This document shows positions 52,056-60,234 of a stretch of 64,000 bases of DNA, one piece after another. A model generated the notes under the pieces. It was given only the letters and a program-made list of their open reading frames with translations. It had not been told where the DNA came from and ran no database searches. A program made the translations under genes and the position numbers. Origin of the DNA: an uncultured Acetatifactor sp. (GTDB lineage: Bacteria > Bacillota > Clostridia > Lachnospirales > Lachnospiraceae); NCBI RefSeq assembly GCF_910585425.1, contig NZ_CAJUCP010000011.1:38665-102664 (forward strand). Reading direction: 5' to 3'. How positions within the stretch are numbered: the stretch's first letter is position 1; the number at the start of each line of letters is the position of its first letter.

Positions 52056-52712
52056 TCAGCTCCTGGCCTCCTGGTAGATGGCCGTCAGCTCCCGCAGCCT
52101 CTCCAGTATCTCGTCATCCACGATATCCAGGCCGAAGCCCTGCAGCATCTGGCCAAATACCATGAACTTCCGGCAGGACTCCTCCACGGAGCTGTCGAAT
52201 ATCATGGGGTTCATCCACACATTCGCTGCCAGCAGAATCAGCTCCGCCAGCTGCTCCGGGTACTCCGTCTCGATGGTGCCGTCCGCAATCCCCTGCCTGA
52301 TGATCGGCAGGATATAGTTCGGCGCCACTTCATCGATGGTGTCGTGCAGCAGGCTGAACAGAAGCTTAGGATTGTCATGGAAATTGGGGGCTACCGTAAA
52401 GATATCGTTCTGCACAGGGCGGCTGATGGACTCCTTGAAGATCCGCTTCAGCTTCTCTCTGCCGCTTAGATTTCCGCAGTCGCGGATATCGGCCAGCATC
52501 TGATTGGACTGCGCCGTCATCCTGTCCGTGACAGCCATAAGGATATCGTCCTTTGACTTGAAATGATGATAGATGGCCCCCTTGCTGAGCCCCCCCAGCC
52601 GGTCGATGATGTCCTGTATGGAAGTGCGCTCATACCCTTTTTCCATAAACAGGCGGAAGGCAACGTCCAGTATGAGCTGAACGGTTTCCTCCGGATGCTT
52701 GTTCCTCGCCAC
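52056..52712 (-). CDS. TetR/AcrR family transcriptional regulator
   Basis: 218 aa from GTG 52712. A longer frame begins at ATG 52754, but that ATG overlaps the -10 box of a near-perfect promoter, so it cannot be in the transcript; GGGGGTG 8 nt before the GTG can serve as RBS. Seen: an N-terminal helix-turn-helix (TSIQDIIDRLGGLSKGAIYHHFKSKDDI) and a helical ligand-binding domain. The promoter spacer holds a 19-bp palindrome, implying autorepression. The MFS gene downstream is the likely second target; release by the transporter's substrate is the usual scheme. Confidence 0.88.
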   Translation of the reverse strand: MARNKHPEETVQLILDVAFRLFMEKGYERTSIQDIIDRLGGLSKGAIYHHFKSKDDILMAVTDRMTAQSNQMLADIRDCGNLSGREKLKRIFKESISRPVQNDIFTVAPNFHDNPKLLFSLLHDTIDEVAPNYILPIIRQGIADGTIETEYPEQLAELILLAANVWMNPMIFDSSVEESCRKFMVFGQMLQGFGLDIVDDEILERLRELTAIYQEARS

Positions 52713-52752
52713 TGCTCCCTCACCCCCCGCGGTATGCTTCCCATCGGTATCC

Positions 52753-52782
52753 ATTTTAACATACCGACGGTATGTTTGTCAA
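52753..52782 (-). promoter_or_regulatory. tetR promoter with embedded operator
   Basis: Minus-strand TTGACA (52782-52777), 18-bp spacer, TAAAAT (52758-52753). Between them lies the perfect palindrome AACATACCGTCGGTATGTT (52776-52758; 9-bp arms around one base). Occupancy would block RNA polymerase directly. Confidence 0.85.
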
Positions 52783-52805
52783 GATGTAAAACCGTTTCCC
52801 CTTCC

Positions 52806-53546
52806 TCACGAGGCGTCGCGCATCTCCTTTCGTCGGCTCAGCTCCATGTCAATGGCAGACGCTATCCTGTCCTTCACCATCCCGGCGATCTCCGCCGTGG
52901 TCATCTTCCCATACTCCTCAAAGAGGATAGGCTCCAGGAAATGCACCTGGGTCTTCACCTTGCGCAGGGAATTCACCCCGAAGGGCTTGTAGGAATCGAT
53001 GATGGCCACCGGCACGATAGGAGCCCTGGCCCTGGTGGCGCACTTGAAGGAACCGGCCATGAAGTCCTGCAGCTCGTTCTTATTGTGGTCGTAGCCGCCC
53101 TCGGGAAATATGATATAGCGTCTCCCGTTCTTCACCTCATCGGCAATCTGCAGGATGGTCTTCAACTGCTTCCTCATGTCGGTCTTGTCCAGCCTGCTGC
53201 CCTGTACCAGGTCGATGAAGGAGTCCGTGATGGGCAGTTTGGAGCGGTAGGCGTCTATGACGATGGTGCAGGGCTTCGGATGGGAACTCATGATTCCCAG
53301 CGTGTCATACTTGCCCTGATGGTTGGAGTACATGACATAGCCGCCGTCCTCGGGCAACAGCTCCTGCCCGAAGCTCTCCGTCTGTATCCTCCCGTTTCGC
53401 ATCATGATTCTGATGCACTTCCTTGCCATCTTATAGCGCTCCTCCTCCGAATAGCGCTCCCCGTGCCGCTGGATATAATGCACCTTGCAGATATAATAGA
53501 CCACGAACGGCAAAGAGATTACGACCACATAGCATATCCTTATCAC
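52806..53546 (-). CDS. plsC: 1-acyl-sn-glycerol-3-phosphate acyltransferase family protein
   Basis: 246 aa, membrane-bound by an N-terminal helix (VVVISLPFVVYYICKV). The acyltransferase motifs are present: SNHQGKYDTLG (HX4D catalytic pair), FPEGGYDHNKN (variant of FPEGTRS, acceptor binding) and PIVPVAIIDSY. It acylates lysophosphatidate or a similar glycerophosphate in phospholipid synthesis. The start GTG 53546 has GGGGTG 5 nt upstream. The glycine-for-threonine change in FPEGG is a departure, so the acceptor may differ. The 195 bp between it and purF hold one inverted repeat (CTTGGGC/GCCCAAG, 53651-53682), a possible weak terminator for purF. Confidence 0.85.
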   Translation of the reverse strand: MIRICYVVVISLPFVVYYICKVHYIQRHGERYSEEERYKMARKCIRIMMRNGRIQTESFGQELLPEDGGYVMYSNHQGKYDTLGIMSSHPKPCTIVIDAYRSKLPITDSFIDLVQGSRLDKTDMRKQLKTILQIADEVKNGRRYIIFPEGGYDHNKNELQDFMAGSFKCATRARAPIVPVAIIDSYKPFGVNSLRKVKTQVHFLEPILFEEYGKMTTAEIAGMVKDRIASAIDMELSRRKEMRDAS

Positions 53547-53741
53547 ATCAACACCCCATACTCAACAACACAAAATCCCTCAGCTCCGGCAAGCCCCTTA
53601 CATCCGGCTTCCCGCCATACCGTCCGCGGCGGCAGCGCCCTCCCAGGCGGCTTGGGCCATCCGCAAATCGGTACAGCCCAAGCGCCAGAACCGCGCGTCG
53701 GGTACTTTCCGAGCTCAGAACAGCGTCTTTCCATCCACGCC

Positions 53742-55148
53742 TTATTCATGGCCGTCCCAACAGTAAGTGCACAGCTTCTCCCTATCGATTCCCACGGAGG
53801 CGATTATATCGTCCAGCCTGTGGTAGCGCAGGGTGGTGAAGTTCAGCTGCTTCCCGATGCGCTCCACCATCTCCTTATATTCCACCGTATCCGGATTCAC
53901 ATACGCTTTCAGGTCGATCTCCCGCCCTTCCTGCTCCATCTCCTTCAGCACTCTCCTGGCGATTAGGTCCATCTCCGACTTTGACCTGGAGAAATTCAGA
54001 TACTTACAGCCGAACATCAACGGCGGGCATGCGGGGCGGATATGCACCTCCTTGGCGCCGCTGTGGTAGAGGAATTCCGTGGTCTCCCGCATCTGCGTGC
54101 CCCGGACGATGGAATCGTCGATCATCAGCAGACGCTTCCCCTCTATCAGATCCTTCACCGGAATCAGCTTCATCTTGGCAATCAGGTTCCGCTGGGTCTG
54201 AATCGTGGGCATGAAAGACCTGGGCCAAGTGGGCGTGTACTTGACAAAAGGCCTGGAGAAAGGTATCCCCGACTTGTTGGCATAGCCGATGGCATGGGCG
54301 ATACCGGAATCGGGCACTCCCGCCACGATGTCCGGCTCCACATCATCCCGCTCGGCTAACAGCGCGCCGCAGTTGTACCGCATCTTCTCCACGCTGATCC
54401 CCTCGTAGGTGGAAGTGGGGTATCCGTAGTATACCCACAAAAAGGTACAGATTTTCATCTCACTTCCAGGCTGGGCCAGCGTATGCACGCCCTCCGGAGT
54501 GACCACCACGATTTCGCCGGGGCCGAGCTCCTTATAGAACTCATATCCCAGGTTCAGGTAGGCAAAGCTCTCAAAAGAGACGCAGAAGCTCCCCTCCTTT
54601 TTCCCCACGGACACGGGGGTCCTGCCATGGAGGTCCCTGGCGGCATATACCCCCTTGGACGTCATGATCAGCAGCGTCATGGAGCCGTCGATGGATTCCT
54701 GGGCATACCGGATGCCCTCCACCAGGTTGTCCTTCTGATCCACCAGATAGGCCACCAGCTCTGTGGGGTTCAGATCCCCGCCGCTCATCTCCAGAAAATG
54801 GGCATGGCCCTTGGAGAGCAGCTCCTCCGTCAGCTTCGCCGCGTTGTTGATCCTGCCCACCGTGGCGATGGCATATGTTCCATGGTGGGAGCGGACCATC
54901 AGCGGCTGGGGCTCGAAGTCCGAGATGCTGCCGATGCCGATGTTCCCCTCCATCTCATTGAAATCCTTGTCGAACTTTGTCCGAAAAGGCGCGTTCTCTA
55001 TATTATGTATGGCCCTGTCGAATCCCTTCTCTTTACCATAGACCACCATTCCCGCCCTCCTGGTTCCCAGATGGGAATGATAGTCCGTTCCGAAGAACAA
55101 GTCAAAGACACAATCCTCCTTGGATGCAACACCAAAAAATCCGCCCAT
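53742..55148 (-). CDS. purF: Amidophosphoribosyltransferase-like protein lacking the N-terminal catalytic cysteine
   Basis: 468 aa. The RBS GGGAGG and start at 55148 are clear. PurF normally uses an N-terminal Cys (CGVFGI) to release ammonia from glutamine for phosphoribosylamine synthesis. Here the N-terminus is MGGFFGVAS and no Cys precedes the conserved THSHLGTRR-like region (DYHSHLGTRRAGM). The PRPP site LMIDDSIVRGTQM is intact, as are the Cys residues expected for an Fe-S cluster (PACPPLMFGC, CTYCWDGHE). So the phosphoribosyltransferase half looks competent and the glutaminase half impaired. It could use free ammonia, need a partner, or be a specialised paralogue beside a canonical PurF elsewhere. 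It follows purB by 90 nt, supporting a purine role. Confidence 0.85.
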   Translation of the reverse strand: MGGFFGVASKEDCVFDLFFGTDYHSHLGTRRAGMVVYGKEKGFDRAIHNIENAPFRTKFDKDFNEMEGNIGIGSISDFEPQPLMVRSHHGTYAIATVGRINNAAKLTEELLSKGHAHFLEMSGGDLNPTELVAYLVDQKDNLVEGIRYAQESIDGSMTLLIMTSKGVYAARDLHGRTPVSVGKKEGSFCVSFESFAYLNLGYEFYKELGPGEIVVVTPEGVHTLAQPGSEMKICTFLWVYYGYPTSTYEGISVEKMRYNCGALLAERDDVEPDIVAGVPDSGIAHAIGYANKSGIPFSRPFVKYTPTWPRSFMPTIQTQRNLIAKMKLIPVKDLIEGKRLLMIDDSIVRGTQMRETTEFLYHSGAKEVHIRPACPPLMFGCKYLNFSRSKSEMDLIARRVLKEMEQEGREIDLKAYVNPDTVEYKEMVERIGKQLNFTTLRYHRLDDIIASVGIDREKLCTYCWDGHE

Positions 55149-55238
55149 TCTAAGCCTCCCGAATTCTTATCTTTCTTCCAAAGTATCCCCATATCCTGCG
55201 GCTGAACACACACTCTAAAACATTCTTCGTGATTTTTT

Positions 55239-56720
55239 TCACACAGTGACTTCCGCTTTCACGCCCAGCAGCTCCCTGTTCTCCTCCAGCACCGGCCGGA
55301 TCACTTCCTTTAAGAACGCCTCCACCTGCTCCTTGGAGCGCCCCACATATCTGGCGGGGTCCATGGATGCCTGCAGCTCCTCCAGGCCCATGGGGAACGC
55401 GGAATCCGCCGCAATCAGCTCCAGCAGATTGTTCTCCTTCCCCTCCACCTTCACGTTGCGCCCGGCCTCCATGGACAGCTCCCTGATGCGCTCGTGGAGC
55501 TCCTGGCGGTTGCCCCCCAGCTTCACGGCGTCCATCATGATGTTCTCCGTGGCCATGAAGGGCAGCTCGCTCATGAGGCGCCTCTCGATGACCTTGGGGT
55601 ACACCACCAGCCCGTCCACCACGTTCAGGCACAGATCCAGGATGCCGTCCACGGCCAGGAATCCCTCCGGGATGGACAGCCTCTTATTGGCGGAATCGTC
55701 CAGCGTCCTCTCGAACCACTGCGTGGCCGAGGTGATGGCCGGGTTCAGCGCGTCTATCATCACATATCTGGACAGGGAGGCGATCCGCTCGCAGCGCATG
55801 GGATTGCGCTTATAGGCCATGGCCGAGGAGCCGATCTGGCTCTTCTCAAAGGGCTCCTCCACCTCCTTCAGATGCTGGAGCAGACGGATGTCGTTGCTCA
55901 TCTTGTGGGCGGAGGCCGCGATGCCCGCCAGCACGTTTGCCACCCTGGTGTCCACCTTTCTGGAATAGGTCTGCCCCGACACGGGGAAGCACTCCGCGAA
56001 TCCCATCTTCTGAGCGATCATAGGGTCTATCTTATCAATGGTCTCCTGGTCTCCGTCGAACAGCTCCAGGAAGGAAGCCTGGGTGCCCGTGGTGCCCTTG
56101 GAGCCCAGGAGCTTCATATTCCCCAGCACATAGTCCAGATCCTCCAGGTCCAGGAAGAACTCCTGCATCCACAGCGTGGCCCGCTTTCCCACTGTGGTAG
56201 GCTGGGCCGGCTGGAAATGGGTGAAGGCCAAAGTGGGCTGGGCCTTGTACGCCTCCGCGAAATCAGCCAGCTCGGCGATGACGTTCACCAGCTTCTTCTT
56301 CAGGAGCCTTAAGCCCTCCCGCATCACGATGATGTCCGTATTGTCCCCCACATAGCAGGAGGTGGCCCCCAGGTGGATGATGCCCGCGGCCTTGGGGCAC
56401 TGCTGCCCGTAGGCGTACACATGGCTCATGACGTCATGGCGGACCTCCCGCTCCCTGGCCTTCGCCACGTCGTAATTGATATCGTCCACATGGGCCTTCA
56501 GCTCCTCGATCTGCTCCTCCGTGATGACCGGTCTGCCGTCCTGGCTCAGGCCCAGCTCCTTCTCCGTCTCCGCCAGAGCGATCCAAAGCCGCCGCCATGT
56601 GCTGAATTTCATGTCCGGTGAGAAAATGTACTGCATCTGCCTGCTGGCGTAGCGCTCCGACAGGGGGCTCACATATTTGTCCGTGGAATGCTCTTTTTCC
56701 ATGGAATGCTCTCTTTCCAT
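55239..56720 (-). CDS. purB: Adenylosuccinate lyase
   Basis: 493 aa. PurB cleaves SAICAR to AICAR and adenylosuccinate to AMP, releasing fumarate. The fumarase/aspartase superfamily signature is present as SSAMAYKRNPMRCERI, and other active-site regions as HLGATSCYVGDNTD and TTVGKRATLWMQ. RBS AAAGGAGAGAGG precedes the ATG. The first twelve residues are a duplication (MEREHS, MEKEHS) from an 18-bp direct repeat at 56685-56720, a harmless N-terminal extension giving a second possible start. Upstream (80 nt) is the uncharacterised four-gene block; downstream is purF. Confidence 0.96.
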   Translation of the reverse strand: MEREHSMEKEHSTDKYVSPLSERYASRQMQYIFSPDMKFSTWRRLWIALAETEKELGLSQDGRPVITEEQIEELKAHVDDINYDVAKAREREVRHDVMSHVYAYGQQCPKAAGIIHLGATSCYVGDNTDIIVMREGLRLLKKKLVNVIAELADFAEAYKAQPTLAFTHFQPAQPTTVGKRATLWMQEFFLDLEDLDYVLGNMKLLGSKGTTGTQASFLELFDGDQETIDKIDPMIAQKMGFAECFPVSGQTYSRKVDTRVANVLAGIAASAHKMSNDIRLLQHLKEVEEPFEKSQIGSSAMAYKRNPMRCERIASLSRYVMIDALNPAITSATQWFERTLDDSANKRLSIPEGFLAVDGILDLCLNVVDGLVVYPKVIERRLMSELPFMATENIMMDAVKLGGNRQELHERIRELSMEAGRNVKVEGKENNLLELIAADSAFPMGLEELQASMDPARYVGRSKEQVEAFLKEVIRPVLEENRELLGVKAEVTV

Positions 56721-56800
56721 TACCTCTCTCCTTTATCTCGCCTTTCTCTCGCGTTCCTTCGTTTCCGACTGAATTATCATATCTTACAAGAAGCCATAAG

Positions 56801-57973
56801 TCAATAGGCAGAATCCTCGTACCTGGCCACCATCTCCATGATTTCCGGGGCGTAGGCGGGATATTTGGCCGCCACGTCCATGATCTCCTTCCTGGCAGTG
56901 TCCGCCACGTTGTGGTTGTAGTCCATCTGCTTGCGCAGGGCCTGTCTGCGGGAGATCAACTCATGGCGCATCTCCACCATCTCCCGCCTGTCCAGCAGGG
57001 CCGCCGCCTGTCCGATCCACCGATGGGGCGTGGCGATCCGGTAGCGGGACAGCTTGTTCAGGAGCTGCCTGCGGTAATACTCCGCCTTCCCCTCGGCCTC
57101 CGCGAATTCCCGGCGCTCGTCCTTCTCCCTCTGGTACTGCTTCCACAGCCGGTTCAGCGCCTCCGCGCTGTCCGTGCCGTATTTCATATACAGGTAGTCC
57201 GTCAGGTTCCTGTTGTTCACGTACCGGATCTTCACCTTGTTCTGCAGGAGGATCAGCTTGTTCACCGCTATCTCCACCTGGTGCAGCTCCCTGTCGTCGT
57301 CCGTGTACTTCACCCATGTCACCGTCACGGCCAGGGCCACGGCCGCCACCGCCAGCAGATACCCTATCCGGGTATCCATATGGAAGACGAACTGCAGGAC
57401 CACCAGCATCAGCATGCACAGTATGAAAGCCGTGACGAAGATCAGCGTCATCCCCCGCAGATTGTCCATCAGGGCATTCAGCTCCTCCCTGCGGTACTCA
57501 TAGGCATGGCGCTCCCTGTCCAGCCGCCGGAGATCCTGCTTCACCTTCCCGCCGTACTCCTCGCACTCCTTCAGCTTGGCGATGCCCTCGGCGATCTCTC
57601 CCTCATGCTCCCGGAGCCTGTAATAGTCCGCGTCCTTCATGCGGTTCTTCCTGCCCCGGTAGCGCTTGCTCTCCTGCTCCAGGGCCACCACCCTTCCGGC
57701 GATGCTGTTCAGGCCCTCCCGTTCCGTCTCCGGCAGCGCCTCTATCTCCTCCATGTCCGTCAGGTAGGAGGTGATCAGGGAATACTCCCCTGTCAGCAGG
57801 CCGATTTCCTTCGTGGCCTCCCCCATCTGCTCCAGGCAGTTGGAGATATATCTGCTCCGCTCCTCCTCCTGGCCGAAGTCCACGTCGTCCCTGTCGTAGA
57901 CCGGATTCTCCCAGTCCTCGGGGCCGTTCTCCTGGTGTTTCCTTTTTCTGAACAATTTTGACCAAAATCCCAT
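56801..57973 (-). CDS. Uncharacterised membrane coiled-coil protein
   Basis: 390 aa, fourth gene of the block. Not recognised. Seen: an acidic N-terminus (ENGPEDWENPVYDRDDVDFGQEEE); a first coiled-coil region (about 40-170); two adjacent membrane helices (about 174-198 and 203-222: LIFVTAFILCMLMLVVLQFVF and IGYLLAVAAVALAVTVTWV) in a hairpin; then a second coiled-coil region (about 225-380). Both coils would face the cytoplasm. It follows the preceding gene by 32 nt. A membrane scaffold for the soluble partners encoded upstream is a reasonable inference. Confidence 0.75.
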   Translation of the reverse strand: MGFWSKLFRKRKHQENGPEDWENPVYDRDDVDFGQEEERSRYISNCLEQMGEATKEIGLLTGEYSLITSYLTDMEEIEALPETEREGLNSIAGRVVALEQESKRYRGRKNRMKDADYYRLREHEGEIAEGIAKLKECEEYGGKVKQDLRRLDRERHAYEYRREELNALMDNLRGMTLIFVTAFILCMLMLVVLQFVFHMDTRIGYLLAVAAVALAVTVTWVKYTDDDRELHQVEIAVNKLILLQNKVKIRYVNNRNLTDYLYMKYGTDSAEALNRLWKQYQREKDERREFAEAEGKAEYYRRQLLNKLSRYRIATPHRWIGQAAALLDRREMVEMRHELISRRQALRKQMDYNHNVADTARKEIMDVAAKYPAYAPEIMEMVARYEDSAY

Positions 57974-58005
57974 TTTCCGCTTTCCTTTTACATGCTATTT
58001 CCTAT

Positions 58006-58878
58006 CTATTCCATACGGTAGCTCTCTTTCAGGGCCTGGGTCAGGCGCCTGTTGTCCTCGTAGAACCTCCGTCTGTCCCTGCTCTTTATGTCCTTCCGGT
58101 TGCACAGCCGCAGGTAATCCGGCTGCTGCTCCCACTCGCCCATGGCCCTCTCCAGCTTCTTCTCCAGCTCCAGCGTGCCGGGATACCACTCGCCATGCTC
58201 CGAGGTGAAGGCCACATACGCTTCCTCGGACAGTTCCATACGCTTTGCCGCCAGGTAATCCAGGAGGTATTCCTCGCCTCCGTCCCACTCCAGCGCAAGC
58301 CGGAAGCATTCCGCCGCCTTTTTGTAGAGCATGAGCCCGGCGTAGGCCACACCCTTATTATGCCAGATTTTCGCCAGAAACTCTTTCTTTGCGCTGCCGC
58401 CTTTTTCTACGTAGGCTTTTCCCGTCCCTGCCTCCGTCCCCTGGGCCTCCTCCAGGCACTTTAGCAGCTCGTCATATCCCCGCAGGGCCTGTCGGAATCT
58501 CTTTTTCTTCACCAGGTAGTCCAGCTGGCTCTTGCGCTTCTCCAGTCCGGTCAATCCCGCCCCCTGCAGCAGCAGGCTTTCCGTCTCCTGCAGCACAGCC
58601 TCGTCATAAAAGCCCACATAGCGCAGGATGGCCAGCACGAAAGCGCTCAGGGACCCCTGCCTGTGCACAAGGGGATGGAGCGCCTTCGCCAGCTCCCGCA
58701 GCCCGCATTCCCTCTCTATCCAGCCCAGCAGCCCGTCCTCCATGAGGGCAGTATCCAGAAAAAAGGCGTTCTCCTTCATGCAATGGCAAAGCTCCTCCAT
58801 GCTGTAGACATTCATTTCAAGCCCCGGCACACAATATGGTGTTTTCGCGTAATTCCCCACACAGATACTGACCCGCAT
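58006..58878 (-). CDS. Uncharacterised helical, TPR-like protein
   Basis: 290 aa from ATG 58878, 23 nt after the stop of the Hsp70-like gene; AGGGAG lies 9-10 nt upstream. An earlier in-frame ATG at 58929 would overlap that gene. The N-terminal 40 residues are beta-like (MRVSICVGNYAKTPYCVPG). The rest is helical, with a pair of helices like a tetratricopeptide repeat (AKIWHNKGVAYAGLMLYKKAAECFRLALEWDG). Its end is highly charged. No signal peptide or membrane helix. Third gene of the block; a bridging role between the Hsp70-like and membrane proteins is conceivable. Confidence 0.72.
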   Translation of the reverse strand: MRVSICVGNYAKTPYCVPGLEMNVYSMEELCHCMKENAFFLDTALMEDGLLGWIERECGLRELAKALHPLVHRQGSLSAFVLAILRYVGFYDEAVLQETESLLLQGAGLTGLEKRKSQLDYLVKKKRFRQALRGYDELLKCLEEAQGTEAGTGKAYVEKGGSAKKEFLAKIWHNKGVAYAGLMLYKKAAECFRLALEWDGGEEYLLDYLAAKRMELSEEAYVAFTSEHGEWYPGTLELEKKLERAMGEWEQQPDYLRLCNRKDIKSRDRRRFYEDNRRLTQALKESYRME

Positions 58879-58901
58879 CCAGCCCACTCCCTCTTCCGAA
58901 T

Positions 58902-60203
58902 CTAGTCCAAATCGATCTCTTCTTTCCACACCCGTCCGGAGGAGCTGCGGAATTCCCCGAAGCCCAGATCCTTCACCTCCACGGACAGGCGGTTCTCCTC
59001 CTTCAGGAAGAACCGCGCCCCCAGCCTTGACACCTGGCCCGGAAGCCCCTCCAGCACGATGCGCACCAGCCTGCTCCTTCCGGCCGCCCCGCTCTCTGCA
59101 AGGGGCGTCACCGTCAGCGCCAGCTCATTCCCCTCCTGCAGGTACAGCTCCATGGCGTGCTCCGCCTCGTACCAGTTCTCCCCGGCGTCCAGCAGGGCGT
59201 AATAGGATTCCTCCCCCTGCCGCAGCAGCCGCATGCCCACATTGGCCTTCAGCTTGTCGTTGCCCAGGAACACATGGGCCTTTCCCGTCTCCCCCGGGGC
59301 AATCCTCTCCTGCATCCCGCAGCAGGCCCCCTTGCTGAACAGATTGTTCCCCTGGAACACCCGCCTACCCCTGCAGAGGAAGCGCAGGGACTCCTTCATC
59401 CAGTCCTGGGAGAAGCCGTCGCCGATCAGGAATACGCTGCCCACGGGTTCCTCCCCGCAGCACTCCTGCGCTATCTCCAAAAAGGCCCTGTCCAGCTCCT
59501 GCCCCCTCTCGGAATCCGGTTCCCAGGGGACGGGCTCCTCCCCCCAGGCGGGAAGCGCGTCCTCCGGAAAGGCGTATGTCCTCTCCTTCACGAAGGTGAC
59601 GATGGGAGTCGTCCGCCTGTTGCATTCCATGCGCATCATGCGCATACCGTTCCTCCCGTAGTGGAACAGCATCGCGTCACTGGTCCAGAAGTCACCGGGC
59701 TGGCGCAGCATATAGCTGTAAAAGCTCTCCTCATGGCTCTGGACGGCGATCCGCTCCGCCTTCAGCTGCGCTCCCTCCACCATCCCCAGCAACACATCCA
59801 CGATCCCCCTGTCCAGGGAGGAGCAGGTGATCGTCAGCGCCGCCAGCCTGGACCCCACCTGGGAGAGCAGGCCCAGAGACCGCTTAAAGAACAGCGCAAG
59901 CAGCGCCACCGGGTCGAAGCTCTCCCCGTCTATGACCACCGGCTCCCTGCCCAGCGCCATGGACAGCAGGTTCTCCACCAGGATCCCCTCGCTGCCGTCC
60001 GCCCGCACCGCCTCCCTGCCGTAGAGCCACTGGTTCGTGCCCTGCCGCTTGTAGAGCGCCGTGGGGATATTGTAGACCTCCTCCCCGGCCACCTGGGAAA
60101 GGGTCTGGGCCTCGCCGCTCTCGGAGGTGGCAAAGCTGATCTGGCAGTATTCATTCCCCAGATCGTATCCCACTATCAGTCTATCCGTGTTCAGAATTCC
60201 CAT
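58902..60203 (-). CDS. Degenerate actin/Hsp70-fold protein (DUF5716-like)
   Basis: 433 aa. The N-terminus LIVGYDLGNEYCQISFA resembles the phosphate-1 loop of the actin/Hsp70 superfamily, and SVFLIGDGFSQDWMKESLRFL its adenosine loop. The phosphate-2 region is degenerate (AMLFHYGRNGMRMMRM, lacking the usual Asp). A beta-rich C-terminal third (about 320-433) replaces a canonical substrate-binding domain. I associate this layout with the Lachnospiraceae family labelled DUF5716 (from memory). It starts 31 nt after the giant DUF5717-like gene. It may be a nucleotide-sensing or pseudo-ATPase partner of that protein; no function is known to me. Confidence 0.75.
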   Translation of the reverse strand: MGILNTDRLIVGYDLGNEYCQISFATSESGEAQTLSQVAGEEVYNIPTALYKRQGTNQWLYGREAVRADGSEGILVENLLSMALGREPVVIDGESFDPVALLALFFKRSLGLLSQVGSRLAALTITCSSLDRGIVDVLLGMVEGAQLKAERIAVQSHEESFYSYMLRQPGDFWTSDAMLFHYGRNGMRMMRMECNRRTTPIVTFVKERTYAFPEDALPAWGEEPVPWEPDSERGQELDRAFLEIAQECCGEEPVGSVFLIGDGFSQDWMKESLRFLCRGRRVFQGNNLFSKGACCGMQERIAPGETGKAHVFLGNDKLKANVGMRLLRQGEESYYALLDAGENWYEAEHAMELYLQEGNELALTVTPLAESGAAGRSRLVRIVLEGLPGQVSRLGARFFLKEENRLSVEVKDLGFGEFRSSSGRVWKEEIDLD

Positions 60204-60234
60204 GCCAGCTCCTCCGTTGTCCCTTCGCGCCCTG

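Noticed and set aside
52713..52754. ATG at 52754 as the tetR start
   Set aside because: It lies inside the predicted -10 element and thus upstream of the transcript start.
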